A DNA stretch of 64,000 bases from Muscardinus avellanarius (Eukaryota; Chordata; Mammalia; Rodentia; Gliridae). The notes under the pieces were generated by a model, which did not search any database, was not told the DNA's origin, and was given only the letters and a program-made list of their open reading frames with translations. Positions 47,625 to 59,915 of the stretch are shown in pieces. The DNA is taken from positions 109,948,540 through 110,012,539 of the forward strand of contig OY726564.1 in assembly GCA_963383645.1 (NCBI GenBank), written 5' to 3'. Position 1 is the stretch's first letter; the number at the start of each line of letters is the position of its first letter. The translations under genes were made by a program, and so were the position numbers.

Positions 47625-48781
47625 CTGACTCCAGGGAAGAGAAACACAGGGTGCTCAGAACAGAGAGTCCAGAAACACGATCGTAGCAGAAAGATTGCAG
47701 ACCTGTCAACACGTTGAGTCCCGTGTGCCTTGTTGAGCAGCAGCTCACAGCAAATGCCCATCCTGTCTCTTGTACCTTCAAAGTGAGAGACCCAATGTGG
47801 TCTCTAACACAGGCTCATGTAGATATTTGTTGACCCAAATAAAAGAGCTACCAGCCAAATCCTCACATCCTTTCCTATTACAGATCATAAAAATATAGCA
47901 CCTACAGTAACATGGAGAACATTAGAATAAAAATAGAAGACACTTTTATAGTGGTTATTACACTGTTCTGAACATCGTATACCTATTAACTTGTATAAAT
48001 GTTAATCCTCGAACAAACCTTATGAAGTAGATTCTGTTATTATTCCCTATCGTGCAGATAAGAAAATTGGAGTTTAGCACCTTGCCCAGGATTATCAGGG
48101 GCAGAGTTGGGGTTTGACCCCAGGCAGTTTGGATGCGGAGTTCTGTGCTAAAATCTCACAACAAGCTTCCATGTCAGCCTTGGTTTCTCCAAGTGGGATA
48201 CAGGGACTATTCACAACCACATCACCAGCCCACACCTGACCTAAATCCAAGTATCTCAGAGTGAGGCTCAGAAACCTGCATTTGCAGCAAGGTATGCCAA
48301 AGCCCGAGATACCCTTGAGGTCAAGAGTGAAGCACAGAGTCAACTATAGCAGGTACACCCCATCTTCATCTCTAACTAGCAGCAGAGACCAGGACAAGCG
48401 ACACCTCCTGTCCTTCTTATCTGAAAAACAGAGTGAAACACACCAACCCACAGAATGTTTGCAAATATGACATTTTCAAATATACATGAGCAAGTGTCCC
48501 TTTGCTACTTCTATTATCAGGCCAGCTGAGCTGATTGGTTTGACTCTGAAACCAAAGAAAAGTCAAAGTTCCTTGCCCTGAGACCTTGATCCAGGGCCCC
48601 TCCAGCTAGTCAAGGGCAAAGAATGGCATTGCCCACTGGGCCCCTGTCTGTGTTACCAGGAGAGGGTGTCATGGTGGAGCACATAGGAAAGTCATGGGGT
48701 GAAGAAAAGAGCCCCAAAGTACCCTCAAAGACTGAGGGACCAAGAGCGCTTGTAGACAGCTGCAAGTTGGCCAAACAATAC
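47625..48781 (-). other. PAPPA2: PAPPA2 intron (1.2 kb)
   Basis: Phase 1 intron with the weak donor (gtattg) at its 5' end. A MIR remnant lies at 47945-48150; the remainder shows nothing I recognise. Confidence 0.9.
47945..48150 (-). repeat. MIR remnant
   Basis: 'ttattattccctatcgtgca', 'gataagaaaattgg', 'agcaccttgcccaggattat', 'ggggtttgaccccaggcagt'. One of the best-preserved MIRs in the window. Confidence 0.78.
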
Positions 48782-48959
48782 CTTGAAGCTTGGCTGGTGG
48801 GACACAAGAGATGAGGCAGCGTCTTAGAAAGTGGGTGCCCTCCGCACAGGAGAAGGCTGCATGGTTCACCAGAGCTGGGTCGGGGATGCCACAGTCCAGG
48901 GGCACACAGCTCACATCCCGGTTCCAGTGCCCAGCATCACATGTGAGCAGAATCTCCTT
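48782..48959 (-). CDS. PAPPA2: PAPPA2 coding exon, end of CCP1 and start of CCP2
   Basis: This exon of pappalysin-2 starts [15 protein letters not shown] and runs through [18 protein letters not shown] to CVPPAKLQ plus the first base of a glycine codon. The acceptor is ttctctgtttctag just above 48959. The length of 178 bases (59 codons plus one base) gives entry phase 0 and exit phase 1, and it joins exactly to the GA that opens the next exon. The TC..GHW..DVSC segment closes CCP1, and [11 protein letters not shown] opens CCP2, a typical sushi-module start. Downstream of the exon the open reading continues into intron, so the end was set by the frame join. The donor is AAG|gtattg, which departs from the gtaagt consensus at positions +4, +5 and +6, so this exon may be weakly defined. 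CCP modules in this family act in surface or partner binding rather than catalysis. Confidence 0.94.
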
Positions 48960-49744
48960 CTAGAAACAGAGAATTTACCTGTCAATGTCACACAAAGACA
49001 CTCTGAGTATAGTTTTGGGGCTTCAGAAGAGTACCCGGTGGTGGCGACTGGTCCAAACAAATGATGGTTAAGAGTACTACACTATCCTCCCTGTTCATGC
49101 CTCTGTTTTAGGGTCATCACACAATGCCCAGGTGTGACATGGACACCACGTGCCTGCTAGTTAATGCAGCTATGAAGGACGATGCTCTCTCCACCTCTGC
49201 TGACTGCTGTCCCTTGCTCTGCCACATATGCTCTCTGCCGCTTCACCCACCTCAGTGCCCAGGGACTCTGGTCCCTGTGGACTTCATGCCCCTGACGTTG
49301 CTGGGGCACAGTGGCAGGAGGGAGATGTGGCCGCAGCTGGGCCCATCCCTCCTGCTCCCTGCGCTCGGCCTCTGGTCTTTCTTCCTGTGGGTCTTGGTTT
49401 TCTCTACAATCAACCTCCCAGGCTAAAGGTGAGAACTGGGACACAGCACCATCTCTTAGACTTCTCTATATCCTAGCCACACCTTATAAGCAGTCCTTTT
49501 TATTCTCCCAAATTGCTTGCTCTTGAGCATGCTGTTTTCTGCTGACACCCTTATTGAAAAATAAGCCGACCGATGCTCTTGAAAATGAGAATCATTACCT
49601 CCTCTGAGAATGGCTCTTGTCTCCAGACACAGCTGATGGCTAATACATACAAGACCCTTCCAAGCCTCATGCATAATCAGGAGTAATTCCAGCCATTTCT
49701 GGGGCATTTACCACAGGGCAGCCCAAGAGGACACCACTACTAAT

Positions 49745-49850
49745 AGTGAAGAGATATTTACTGAGTACTGAGAAAGGCCAGGTCCTGCACTAAACAAGGT
49801 GCCATGAAGGAGCTACAGATCTAAAGGGGGAGAAAATCACATGTTGAAAG
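49745..49850 (-). repeat. L2-like 3' remnant
   Basis: 'gatatttactgagtactgag', 'ccaggtcctgcactaaac', 'atgaaggagctacagatct'. Confidence 0.5.
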
Positions 49851-49998
49851 AATGGCTAAGTTGTCTCAAGGAGGGAGGATGGAAAGAAAGAGTGAATAAG
49901 GCAGAGAAGAAAAATGCTTAATTTCTCTTTCTTACAAAATACTCCCTGCCCCTGCTATCACGGTTGCAGAAAATACAATATAAAGAATATAAACAGAT

Positions 49999-50164
49999 GT
50001 AGAGCATGGTGGCACAAGAGTGTGATTCTAATACTTGGGAGGATGAAATCAGAGGATCACAGGTTCAAGGCCAGTCTCAGCCACTTAGTAAAGATTTGTT
50101 CCAAAAATAAAAAATAAAATGGGGTTGAGGGTGTTACTCAGAAGTTGAATGCTCCTGGGTTCAA

Positions 50165-50173
<9 letters not shown>
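49999..50173 (+). repeat. B1-dID SINE
   Basis: 'gtagagcatggtggcacaag', 'tcacaggttcaaggccagtc', 'ggggttgagggtgttactca', ending 'ctctagtaaca' at a CA repeat. Confidence 0.92.
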
Positions 50174-50225
<52 letters not shown>

Positions 50226-50270
50226 CAAACAATAAAATAAAATAAAATAAAATAAAATAAAATAAAATAA
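50174..50270. repeat. (CA)n followed by (AAAAT)n on SINE tail
   Basis: About 24 CA units, a short spacer, then 7-8 units of AAAAT. Confidence 0.97.
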
Positions 50271-51704
50271 GTAGAAAACTGAAATCCAGGAGAAGGAAAA
50301 TATACTTATGTGAGAGCGAAGTGTCCTGTGGTCCTGTGTTGTGTGGCAGCAGCTGCACTGGGGCTGTAGGAGGGCCTGATATTCTGGGCAGCAGACAGCA
50401 GAGCATGGCTGGATGTTTCACAGAGGAAGTAAGACAGGGACTGGCCTTGACTGGAAGTGATCAACACTTCAGAGCAACTCAGGGGAGTTGGGAGATGAAG
50501 GTGTCCAGGACTGGGGGCTAAATGAGCAAGGAGTTGAGATCTGGAAGCTCTTGTCTATTTAAGAAAAACCACAACAGTCCCACTAGCCACCAGGGTAAAG
50601 GTCAAGGACAGAGAGAGGAGTTCCAGTGGCCAAGCCAGCCAGCACTCATGCCAGAAGACCACAGCGGCACCAAAGCCAGGCCAAGTGAGTGCTGGAGGCA
50701 CCTGTCACCCCAACACCAGCCCCTGGCTCACTGTTCCTCCCTGCTTTTCAGCATCTCCCTGCAGCCTGCCAGCAGGACCCAACTCAAAGCCAGACACATT
50801 TTTCTGTTTAGCTTCGGCTCTTGTGTCAACAAAAAGCCAATATCCCCACTGTCTTGTGATCACAAGCCTGGATTGTATAATTCCTTCACGGGGCAGCCTC
50901 GGGTGACAAGAGCAGTGGCCAGCTAGGGATCTGTGCTGCTGAACACACCGTATGGTTGGCAGAGGGCGAGCCCCATCTTTCTCCTCTTGCCCAGATGCTG
51001 CCCCTTAGGCACTTATCAGAGCTGAGAAATCTGGCTCAGACCGCAGCAAGCCACCAATCATTTAAAGAATGTCGCTCAAACTCTGTCTCCTCTATTGCCT
51101 GTTTTTTTTTTTAATTTTTTCCTGGCTTTGCACATTTTCTCTTGAAATTTGCTCCCAATATTAATGCCTTGCAAACAGCGGCTTTCTCTCTCTTTCTCTC
51201 CCTCCCCTTGTTTACCTATCACCAAATGTATTTGGTACCTACATTCTATGTATTCTCTTTAATTTTTTCTAAGACGGCAGGATCTCAGGATGGAGGACAG
51301 CCTCAGTAACTGATTATGAGTGTGAACATAGCTCTCCCTGAGTGGAGAAGAGTGAAGATCAGGTGAGAGGAGCCCTGCCTTTGTAACTAGAGCATCCTAG
51401 ACCATGGAGTTGGCACTTCAAGGGATATGAAAGCTCAGGAGGCAAAAGCTAAATGTCAGAAACTCAAGGGAGTGTCTTCAGATTCTGACCACCTCTAAGT
51501 AAGTGAAATTACTCTAAATGTTCACAAGCTGTTAAGCAATTGTCACAAAAGGCAAAGAATCACCCAAATCACTAATTTCTGATTGATGATCCTAAGTCTA
51601 CCCCTTTCTCATGATAGCAAGTCTTTCTGGCTCTCTCCGCAAGCATCATTATCTTTCTCTAATTCATAATATGGTCATGTTTTCTAATGGGTGAACTCAT
51701 GTTT

Positions 51705-52090
51705 AAAATTTGCAGACAAATGGATATAACTTGAGAATATTATACTTAGTAAATATAGCCAATCTCAAAAATAAAGTAGATGCAGGTTCTCTCTTATATG
51801 TGGAAGCTACAGAGATATTCAGAAATAAGGGCTACATCAGATAGATGAGGAGAGACACTCCGGGAAGTGACTGAGGAGGACTAATAAAGGGGGGACTAAG
51901 TCATAAAGAATGTAATAGTTGAAGCAGTGCTATGAATGTAAACCAAATTACCAACTGCAATCTCAAGGCATGAAGGGTGAAGGAGGGACATGACCCAGTA
52001 TGGAGAACCAAGAGTTGTGTGCATGTATTTTTTCTGACACTCTGTATTCCAATGTGATATAAAATTACAATGCATCAAATTAAAAAAAAA
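51705..52090 (+). mobile_element. LINE-1 3' end, sense
   Basis: 'ttctctcttatatgtggaag', 'attatacttagtaaatatag', 'ttccaatgtgatataaaatt', 'acaatgcatcaaattaaaaa'. It covers the ORF2 end and 3' UTR; frames are broken. Confidence 0.78.
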
Positions 52091-52189
52091 TCTCTGTAGA
52101 GTGTTGTAAGTGCTGTAAAGGAAAGATGGAGAGCAACGCTCTTAGTTGGAAACAACTTATCATGCTCATACCAAGAGCAGCTTAACAGT

Positions 52190-52420
52190 CACAGTGCCAT
52201 GTGCCTACTGTTTTACTAGAAGCCTTTAAATAATTTCCAACCAGTCACCATAATAACTCAGTGAGTTATTCTAATTATTTTACAAAGGTGGAAACAAGCT
52301 AAAGGAGATTTGTTTCTTTTGTTTGATTTTACCCAATACTACACACCTAATACATAGTGGAGATGAAATTTAATTCATGGTTGTTCCTTGAGCCTTGCTC
52401 TCAACCAATATGTTGAACTA
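52190..52420 (-). repeat. MIR remnant
   Basis: 'gtcaccataataactcagtg', 'ttattttacaaaggtggaaa', 'acccaatactacacacc', 'agccttgctctcaacca'. Confidence 0.65.
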
Positions 52421-52998
52421 CCTCCCAACTACCTTCAAACACTGGTAATGGTGCTGCTGCAGACATTTGGAATGGGGCTTGTGGGAGGGTGGGAAATTAA
52501 TCCAAGGCTACTATCTAGATAGGATCCCTGCCTCGGCAACAGGTTTTGGTGCTTTGGGGAGAAGTCTGGCTGCAAGTCTCCAATCTCCTTTTAAGGAGGG
52601 ACTGGAGGAAACAGTGGGGAGTGAGCACATTCAGTCAGTGGCCACGCAGCCTGCCTGCAAATCACGGACACATCTCAACAGTGGGAATTCTGGTCTCTAA
52701 GGCAAACGTGGGGAGCGTAATTTCTAACAGGAAGAGAAAATCAAGAGAGAAAAACAGAATAAGCATCCTCATCCGCTGCCCACCTAAAGAGCAGATTTAC
52801 ATTCTAGTTAGAGTTGCACAGGCTCACATACACCTTGGGTTTCTACTCAGCCATGCTTCTCTTTGCTGATCAGGGCCCTCATTTTTCCTTTCAAGTGATT
52901 TTAAAACACCTACCCCTCCCAAGTTTAGGTGAGAACAAGAGCGTGGATAACTTCCTGTCCTAGGAGCTTGGTTCTGCCATCACGGGCTTCCAACTCAC

Positions 52999-53170
52999 CT
53001 GAATGGGCCTGAGGTACTGCCCGCTGCTGGTCTGAAGGGCAAACCCGCTCTGACAGGTGATAGCACACTTCATGTGACCCGGGCCACTAGAGGTACAGTT
53101 CACCACCTCCACGTGATCAAGCAGCAGTGGTGCGCAGCTGGCCTGCTCCCCACAGGGCCGATGGACACAG
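52999..53170 (-). CDS. PAPPA2: PAPPA2 coding exon, first half of CCP module 1
   Basis: Internal coding exon of pappalysin-2, a secreted zinc metalloprotease that releases IGFs by cutting IGFBP-5 and IGFBP-3. The acceptor is a pyrimidine-rich stretch ending ctctccag just above 53170, and the donor is CAG|gtgagt below 52999. The 172 bases are one base finishing a split codon plus 57 full codons (entry phase 2, exit phase 0). The peptide begins [12 protein letters not shown], contains an N-glycosylation sequon NCT, and ends [10 protein letters not shown]. Its cysteine spacing (CVHRPC, VVNC, MKCAITC) fits the start of the first CCP module of the PAPP-A family. The reading continues in frame into the exon at 48782-48959. 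If the gene follows a 23-exon model this is about exon 16. The identification rests on recognised family sequence and is firm; the boundaries come from splice signals. Confidence 0.93.
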
Positions 53171-53989
53171 CTGGAGAGACAGAACAAGAAGCATCATAAG
53201 ACAGTCCCTGGAACCTACAGATGGCAGCAGTGACTTCACAGGTCCTGCTGGGAAAGGTCCTAAACTAGAGAGAATTGCTTCAAAACCTACAATCAGCTCA
53301 TAGTTATCTTCTATATTACCTGAACCGTGAGACGTGAGAAGCGTAAACAAGGACAGCTAACAAGTAACAATGAACCACCTTCCCATGGTTCTTCCAGGAG
53401 AGTCCCAGTGATGGTAGGAGATGGAGAGAGGATCCCAAGAGTTCTGGGTGGTCTCAGACATGAAGAGGAGAGGAGATGATGTTCAAAATATTGAAAAACC
53501 AGTACTGATGATTCCCAAGCCTTCAGAGCAGACCCAGGATGAGCTCAGGAGCAAATCCTGATGATCTCTTGTCATTTCAGACATTGACCTTAGATGGCCT
53601 GATCATGGAGAGTCCCCAGGGGTGCCTTATGAAGTGCCTGAGTATCTGAGATGATACATATGTAAATAGGTGTTACTGATTGAGAGAACTGTTATAGCCA
53701 TAGCAGAACATACCACTGAACGGCAGCACAGGCTAGTCGCCACTGGGGCCCATTACAGGAAGAGCAAACTGACCCCTTCTGCATCCCTGTGGCATACCTG
53801 GCACTGTGCTAGTCTTTCTAGATACATCCTCTCAGCAGAGATATGCTGCCTGGACCACTCAGGACAACCAGTCAGTGACCAGAGAGATATATAAACTTCT
53901 CAGGGCTCAAGAAGTCAGTTTGGACCATAGAGCAGCAAGAATACAATGGTGTAGGAAGAGTGAAGCCTCCCTGTCCTATCAGAACCAGG

Positions 53990-54125
53990 CTGAGGGGTGT
54001 GAATTCTGACTCCACTACAATAGCTGCATGATATGAAGTGAGTTATCCACTTCCTGGTGTCTCACTGCCTTGCCATATGGGATGGGATAATAATGGATAA
54101 TGGAAAGTATCTCACAAGGTTGCCA
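53990..54125 (+). repeat. MIR remnant
   Basis: 'gaattctgactccactacaa', 'tagctgcatgatatgaagtg', 'gggatgggataataatgg'. Confidence 0.6.
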
Positions 54126-54296
54126 TTGTTCCCAGGGTACTTTCCTCTGTCGCTCCACTGCCAATGGCCCAGCTCCCACCTTCCATGGTCTGATTTCTGG
54201 TGACCACTATGCTTTTTAGTCCTCTCACTTCTCTACCTTTGCTAAATTGGTTCAGATTTCTAAAAGCCCTTCCTTCTCAAAGGAGCCCCCCAGGAA

Positions 54297-54502
54297 TCTG
54301 GGCACAGTGGCCCACACCTGTGATCCCAGTACTTAGGAGGCTGAGACAGGTTGATTGAATGTTTGAAGCCAACTTCAACAATTTAGTGAGGCTTTCAGGA
54401 ATTTAGTGATACTCTGTTTCTAAATAAAAAATGAAATTGGGGCTAAGGGGCTAGGGGTATAGTTCAGAGGTTGAATGCCCTGGTTTCTATTACCAGCATA
54501 AG
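54297..54502 (+). repeat. B1-dID SINE
   Basis: 'tctgggcacagtggcccaca', 'cctgtgatcccagtacttag', 'ggggtatagttcagaggttg', ending 'ttaccagcataag'. Confidence 0.92.
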
Positions 54503-54580
54503 AAGAGAGAGGGGGGGGCAGAGGGAGAGGGAGAGGGAGAGGGAGAGGGAGAGGGAGAGGGAGAGGGAGAAAGAGAAAGG
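54503..54580. repeat. (GGGAGA)n purine repeat on SINE tail
   Basis: About ten GGGAGA units after a short G run, starting at the SINE end. Confidence 0.96.
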
Positions 54581-54974
54581 ATCCATATATCTTCTTTCTT
54601 AAAATCAGAAAATTTTTAGCAATAACTGCTTCTGGCATTTCTTTTATTTTATCTTGTACTATGTATGTACTTTCTTGTTTGTACATGTGTTCATTTATTC
54701 AGCCTCTCATCCACAAGGCAATTAGTATCTGAGCATCTCCCACATCATGAATCTTCCATCTAGAGTATGAATTCTTGAAGAGAAATACTCCTTCTTACCC
54801 ACATTTGCATTTGGCATGCACTTTGCTAAAGGAAACACAGTAAAAGTTTGCTGAATTAAATTTTGTCATAGGACAGATAGCAAAGTTAGACAAGGGATAT
54901 CAAGATGGAAGATGTGTTAAATTACATGGTGATAAATAGGGACAGGAATACCAAAGTATTACCCAGCAATCATT

Positions 54975-55115
54975 TCACTATCTTGCTCACTCTTTCACTC
55001 ATTGAGAAGCACTTACTCTGCAAAGCACTGGTCTGGGCACTGGTGATATAACAAGAAGCATGTCCTCCAGGAACTCAGAGTCAAGAGGGGGAGACAAGCA
55101 AGGTATATTCTTACT
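54975..55115 (-). repeat. L2-like 3' remnant
   Basis: 'cactcattgagaagcactta', 'ctgggcactggtgatataac', 'gtcctccaggaactcagagt', as in an antisense L2 end. Confidence 0.6.
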
Positions 55116-55475
55116 CTTGACGTTGTTGACAGTGGTTAACTATTAGCCAAAATGACTACTGTAAATCTCATCATCAGTAACATGCTGATTGCCCTTGGAT
55201 TGTATTATTGGTTAATGACCATCAAAGAGGTGGGCAACAGTGTAAGAAAGTGGAAAATAAAATGTTATTCAGTATGTACACACTACCTTAAATAATTGAG
55301 AGTTGAATAAAAAAAAGTAGTAGCCCAAAAAATGATGAATTTTGTCTGAATGTGATAAATTTGCTGCCCCTGACTTTATACTCATAGGATTTAAACCACA
55401 TGCCAGTGACATTTTTATTTCATTGTAGTTGCTTGTTGGGTATGGGATGGAGGAATTGGAGGAGCAATGTGAAGG

Positions 55476-55908
55476 TGTTATGGTTAGATATGAGTGTTCC
55501 CTGAAGAGCTCATGCATCAATGGTCAGAGTATGTGTAATTGAGTCGCGGGGGCTATAATCTCATCAGTGGATAACTCCATCAAATGGATTCACTAGGCGG
55601 ACACCTAGGTAAGTGGGGTGTTACTAGAGAATGTGGATCACTGGTAGTTTGGCTTTAGGGACTGTCCTTTTGTCTTTGCATCCTCTTGCTTGTTTTGCTC
55701 TCCTGCATCTGGCCTCCATGATGTGAGAGTGCAGCCCTTATGTTTTCCCTGTCTCCACTTCCCACCACCATGCTCTAAGTTCCACAGACCTGGTCTCACA
55801 TGAACTGAACCCTCACATCTCCAAAACCAGGAGCAAACAAATCTTCTTTCCTACAAGTTATGTGGTCAGGTATTTTTTATTATATCAGGAAGAATGTTAA
55901 CTGAGACT
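55476..55908 (+). repeat. MaLR-type solo LTR
   Basis: Starts 'tgttatggttagatatgagt', then 'ctgaagagctcatgcatcaa', 'ataatctcatcagtgg', and ends near 'gaatgttaactgagac'. This is the most complete LTR of the window, with no internal region. Confidence 0.8.
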
Positions 55909-56869
55909 GAAGGAAACTTTTACTCCTGTGACAATGAAGTATCCTTCATGGGACCTATGGAATGGAGAAATGTGTGAGCAGAGCAGCGGGGGTTGTTGGT
56001 GAATCAGCAGGACTTCCCCAAATCCAATGCTGATTATTGGGTTTGCACTATAGGAAATACATCTTTGTCTCTGTCTTTATTCAACCCCTGGATAAGGGGG
56101 GTAAAATCTGACCATCCTTAATAGAATGAAATTAGAATGCCTTATTAGTAAGGCTAAAGAGACCCAAGCTCCGTAAGCACTTCATGCCAATGATGTCTAA
56201 AATGTAACATCTTCTTCAGCATGTTCAGCAGGAAGCATTAGAAAACAGAGTCATAGTGCTCTGCCTCATGCCAACCGACTGCCAAGCAATAACGTAAGGA
56301 GCTCGTGACTTCATCCAATTAATTCACGCCCTCACTGAGGACAAACACAGGCTGGGACAAGACAGAAATCAAATGCTCGCAACGAGCTTCCTTCCATCGC
56401 GATGGGGCAAGCTACCCATGGGACATCCACTATGGCTGCAGTGGGAAAAGTGCATCCAGCATGGGCTGCAGGGGAGGAAGAGGGAGACTGGAGCAAAGGG
56501 ATGGAAGAGTGGCATGAAAAAAGACCAAGCCCCAAAACAGAAAAAAAAAAAAAAAGGACCAAGCCCAGACCTGTTTATGAAGTGAGAAATGGTTTCAGGG
56601 CAGCGGCTGCAAATTCTTTCACTAGCTTATATTTCCATTTGCTTCCTTTTTAAGAAATTTGTTTTATGAGGACGGTGTTTGTCAGGTCGTTAGCTTCTGA
56701 TGGCATCTGGTACCAATTGTAGACCGCTCTCCCTTGCACCCCAGCCTGAACCCCTTCAGTGTCCTTCCTCCACGACAAACACTGCCTTTCTGGGTAAGGT
56801 GGCTGTGTTCTCGGTGCTCGCCTGACCTGCCTCCCTCACCCACTGACACATACCTTCTCAAACCATAAG

Positions 56870-57120
56870 GACAATGCTAGTAGCATTATTTTATTCATCT
56901 TACAACTTCTCAAGAACTTTCTTAGCATGACCTTTCAACAAAGTTAATGAAAGTGGCCAAAGAAACACCTCACAATACCCCCGAGAGGTGGGAAACTGGG
57001 TATTTATCTTGGTTTGACAATCAAGGAAACTAAAACAGTTTGGAGACTGGCTGGAGGCCACGCAGAGAGTCAGAGGAAAATCCTCAGGCTGGCTCTCAGA
57101 GTCCTTTCTCCCAGGGCCAG
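56870..57120 (-). repeat. MIR-like remnant
   Basis: 'agtagcattattttattcat' and 'tgacaatcaaggaaactaaa', 'gaggccacgcagagagtcag' are separated by diverged sequence. Confidence 0.5.
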
Positions 57121-57967
57121 CCCAGGCCATGAGGCCATCTGCCTGGGGCTGAGGTCACGGTCCTTCAGCTTTTATCCCAGCCCAAGAGATCTCAGCATGG
57201 GCAGGAGCTGCTCAGCATAGTAGACAGGACAAAAATGTACATTGTTCATTAGCCCATCTTAGTGTTAAGTAGTTTTCTTTTAAATCAAAGCAGCAATAAT
57301 TGGCCAGCCATTGTCACCTGCAATACACTCTGCTGTGAGTGTCGCCTTCCTTGGCACCCCCTCTTTCTTCCCAAATCTTTTCTCATATCTCTTTACAGTG
57401 TATTCTCAGGTAGGGATATGATGAACCCCATCAGCTATGATTCACAGGTATTTCCATTTTAACAAGAGACAGCATTTTGAACCAAAGGATAATTTTTTTT
57501 CATGGTGGAATTTTAAGTCAGTGGGCCCTTAGAAACCATGCTCTGCAGATGCCACCTCACCCTCAGTCCAACTTTGCTATTTCTCTCATCAACCCACGCA
57601 GAAGCCTCTGCTTTCTCATCCGGTCCTCACTCCCAAAGACATCATGCCGAAGGGTTGAAAAAAATGCTTTCAACTGAGGAATCCCTGTGCAAAATCCATT
57701 TTAACCCCAGGTTGTTCTTCTCTTGTCTGAACCTTGGCTGAGAGGCCCTGGAGTCAATCATAACAATAATGGTACAAGTTTCCTTGGCTGGTGTGGTGAG
57801 TATGTAAAGGATGAAGGATGCTGAGATTTCAAAAGTATGTTGAGCTGTCCCTGTTGGCACAGTTATGAGAAGAGTGGTCTGCATATGTGGGTCTATAAGA
57901 AAGGCTTTCTCAACCAGTGATATGCATTAGACTCACTTAAGCAGTTTAAAAAAATCCATACCACTGC

Positions 57968-58158
57968 CTATACCATGGTACATGCCTGTAATCCTATTAT
58001 TCTGGAGCCTGAGACAGGAGGATCTCAGGTTCAAGGACAGTCTCTATAACATAGAAAGGCTTCAGCAACCTAGCAAGACCCTGTCTCATAAATGAAACAT
58101 TAAAACGGGTTGGAGGTGTAACTCAAAAGTAGCATGTCCCTGGATTCAGTGCCCAGTA
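57968..58158 (+). repeat. B1-dID SINE
   Basis: 'tataccatggtacatgcctg', 'gcctgagacaggaggatctc', 'ggttggaggtgtaactcaaa', ending 'gcccagtaac' at a CA repeat. Confidence 0.92.
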
Positions 58159-58210
58159 ACACACACACACACACGCACGCACGCACGCACGCACACGCAC
58201 ACACACTCAC

Positions 58211-58260
<50 letters not shown>
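58159..58260. repeat. Compound (CA)n/(CGCA)n microsatellite on SINE tail
   Basis: About 100 bases of CA with a central block of ACGC units. Confidence 0.97.
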
Positions 58261-58261
<1 letters not shown>

Positions 58262-59012
58262 CTCACAAGTATATACTCAGGCTTTCTCCTCTAGGGATAC
58301 TGACTTGCGAGGCCTGTGGTTGGATACTGACTTCTGTGATGTTTTTAAGTTCCAAAGTTTTTGATGCTCTCCGAGAATGAAACTCAGCCCCATAATCATC
58401 AGAATCTATGTAACCTGAAAGATATGTGAATACATTCTCTAGGCCAAGATTATAAAATAGCAAAGCAGACTCCAGAAGGAGAAATGGATCCCTCTGTTTC
58501 ATCTATATGTTTTAATGTAGTAAAAATGAATTATCACAGAGATGCCACAGGGTAGATTAAAAGCATAAGACATTTCCCTGCTCTGAAGAGGCTTTGTATA
58601 CAGCTAAAGAGAGAGAATAATTAAATCACATGTGACGTTTACAAATCCAGGGCTTCTTTAGAGTGGATCCTTGCCTTTGATTTGATCTCCATGAATGAAG
58701 AGTATTTGGAAGGCCAAAGAGGTGGCCTGAACAGTTACTTCCAAGGCTTTCCTGACAGGCCACGGCGGAAAGGTGGTAGCCTCAAAGCATGGGGAAAAAC
58801 AACACTTCCCTTTACCTTACCACTGCCAAAGGAATACAATTCAGTCTGGATGGGTCTCTTCAATTCAAACTAAGAAAATATAGAATCCCACGTGGAAAGG
58901 AATCAATCTCTATATGTGAACATAGAGTTAGAGAGAGACATTCTCAAAGCCTGCTCGAACCTTTCAAGTGGTGACTGAGGAGTGGGAGAGGGCTGACATT
59001 AGAAAACAGATA

Positions 59013-59024
59013 CCCCCCCCCCCA
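59013..59024. repeat. Poly(C) run
   Basis: About 12 C residues. Confidence 0.9.
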
Positions 59025-59734
59025 GGGAGTAGTCAGACTTGTTACCGAATTTGTCATGAGCTGTTCTTGAAAGAATGCCAACCCAGGCATCTCTTTTTAG
59101 TTTTCTAGTTCTTGTGGCCACTGCAGGGATGTTAACATAGCTTCCAGCCCTGCTTCGAAGCTGGGTGGTTCCTGACAAGTGCCGGAAATCCTGGCAACTC
59201 TGCCTATGGCAGTTTGGCAATTTGGGCCCAAAGTTCCAGGGACAGTGCACTCTGGAAGAACTTTAGGAAGCTCTGACAATAGCCTCTTCTTGCTGCTGCT
59301 TGCTTCTAAGAGTGGGGAAGCTTTATGGGCTCAAGACCCCACTTTCTATTGCAATCACTGGGGGTGGCTAGACATTTCATAGAAATGTTAGAGGAACCTC
59401 GCTAAAAAACTGAAATGAACTTTAAGGATAATTAAACTCAAATTCCTTGTTTAAGAGGAGACTGGGCCCAAAAGAAATGATGGGCTATTGCAGAATTTCT
59501 TATAGCACTAAACTGTGATAACAAAGTAACAATCTTGGCTCCAATTCAAAATCAGGATGAGGTCAGCTCATGAATTTTTCTGGTCAATACTTTGCCTTCC
59601 CAGAGGTATCCAGAAAATTGACTACAATGTTTTTTTTTTCTTTCTTGTTTTTTTTTCTCTAGAGCTTAGATTAGTTCAGGACACGCTGTCTGGTTTCTGT
59701 GCTACACTTTTTGAGAAGCAACTTGCTATGATAG

Positions 59735-59915
59735 AGAAAGCAGTAGAATAAGACCAGGTGATCTGTATTCTCATCTTGACTTGCCTCTGCTGACCTCTTT
59801 GACCTTAGGAAAATCTCAACCATTCTGGCCTTCTATTTGCAAATTTATTAAATGATGAGGTTGAATCATGTTCTATTAAAGGTCCCTTCCAGCTTTAACA
59901 TGGTATTTAATTTCA
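59735..59915 (+). repeat. MIR remnant
   Basis: 'cattctggccttctatttgc', 'aatgatgaggttgaatcatg', 'aaaggtcccttccagcttta', in MIR 3' order. Confidence 0.65.

Larger units (their letters stand above)
48960..52998 (-). other. PAPPA2: PAPPA2 intron (4.0 kb)
   Basis: Phase 0 intron. It holds an L2-like tail, a SINE with CA and AAAAT repeats, a LINE-1 3' fragment and a MIR. Stretches 49080-49440 and 50300-51000 are relatively GC-rich and open in several frames, but lack any recognised domain or splice support. Confidence 0.9.

Noticed and set aside
47124..47717. 197-codon plus-strand open frame
   Set aside because: It lies antisense across the PAPPA2 exon at 47414-47624, lacks any recognised domain, and has no visible splice or promoter support. 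Treated as a shadow of coding sequence.
58134..58364. His/Thr-repeat open frame
   Set aside because: Translation of the compound CA/CGCA microsatellite.
59097..59279. Cys-containing minus-strand frame considered as an upstream PAPPA2 exon
   Set aside because: No recognisable pappalysin sequence, and no acceptor/donor pair in the required exit phase 2 was found.
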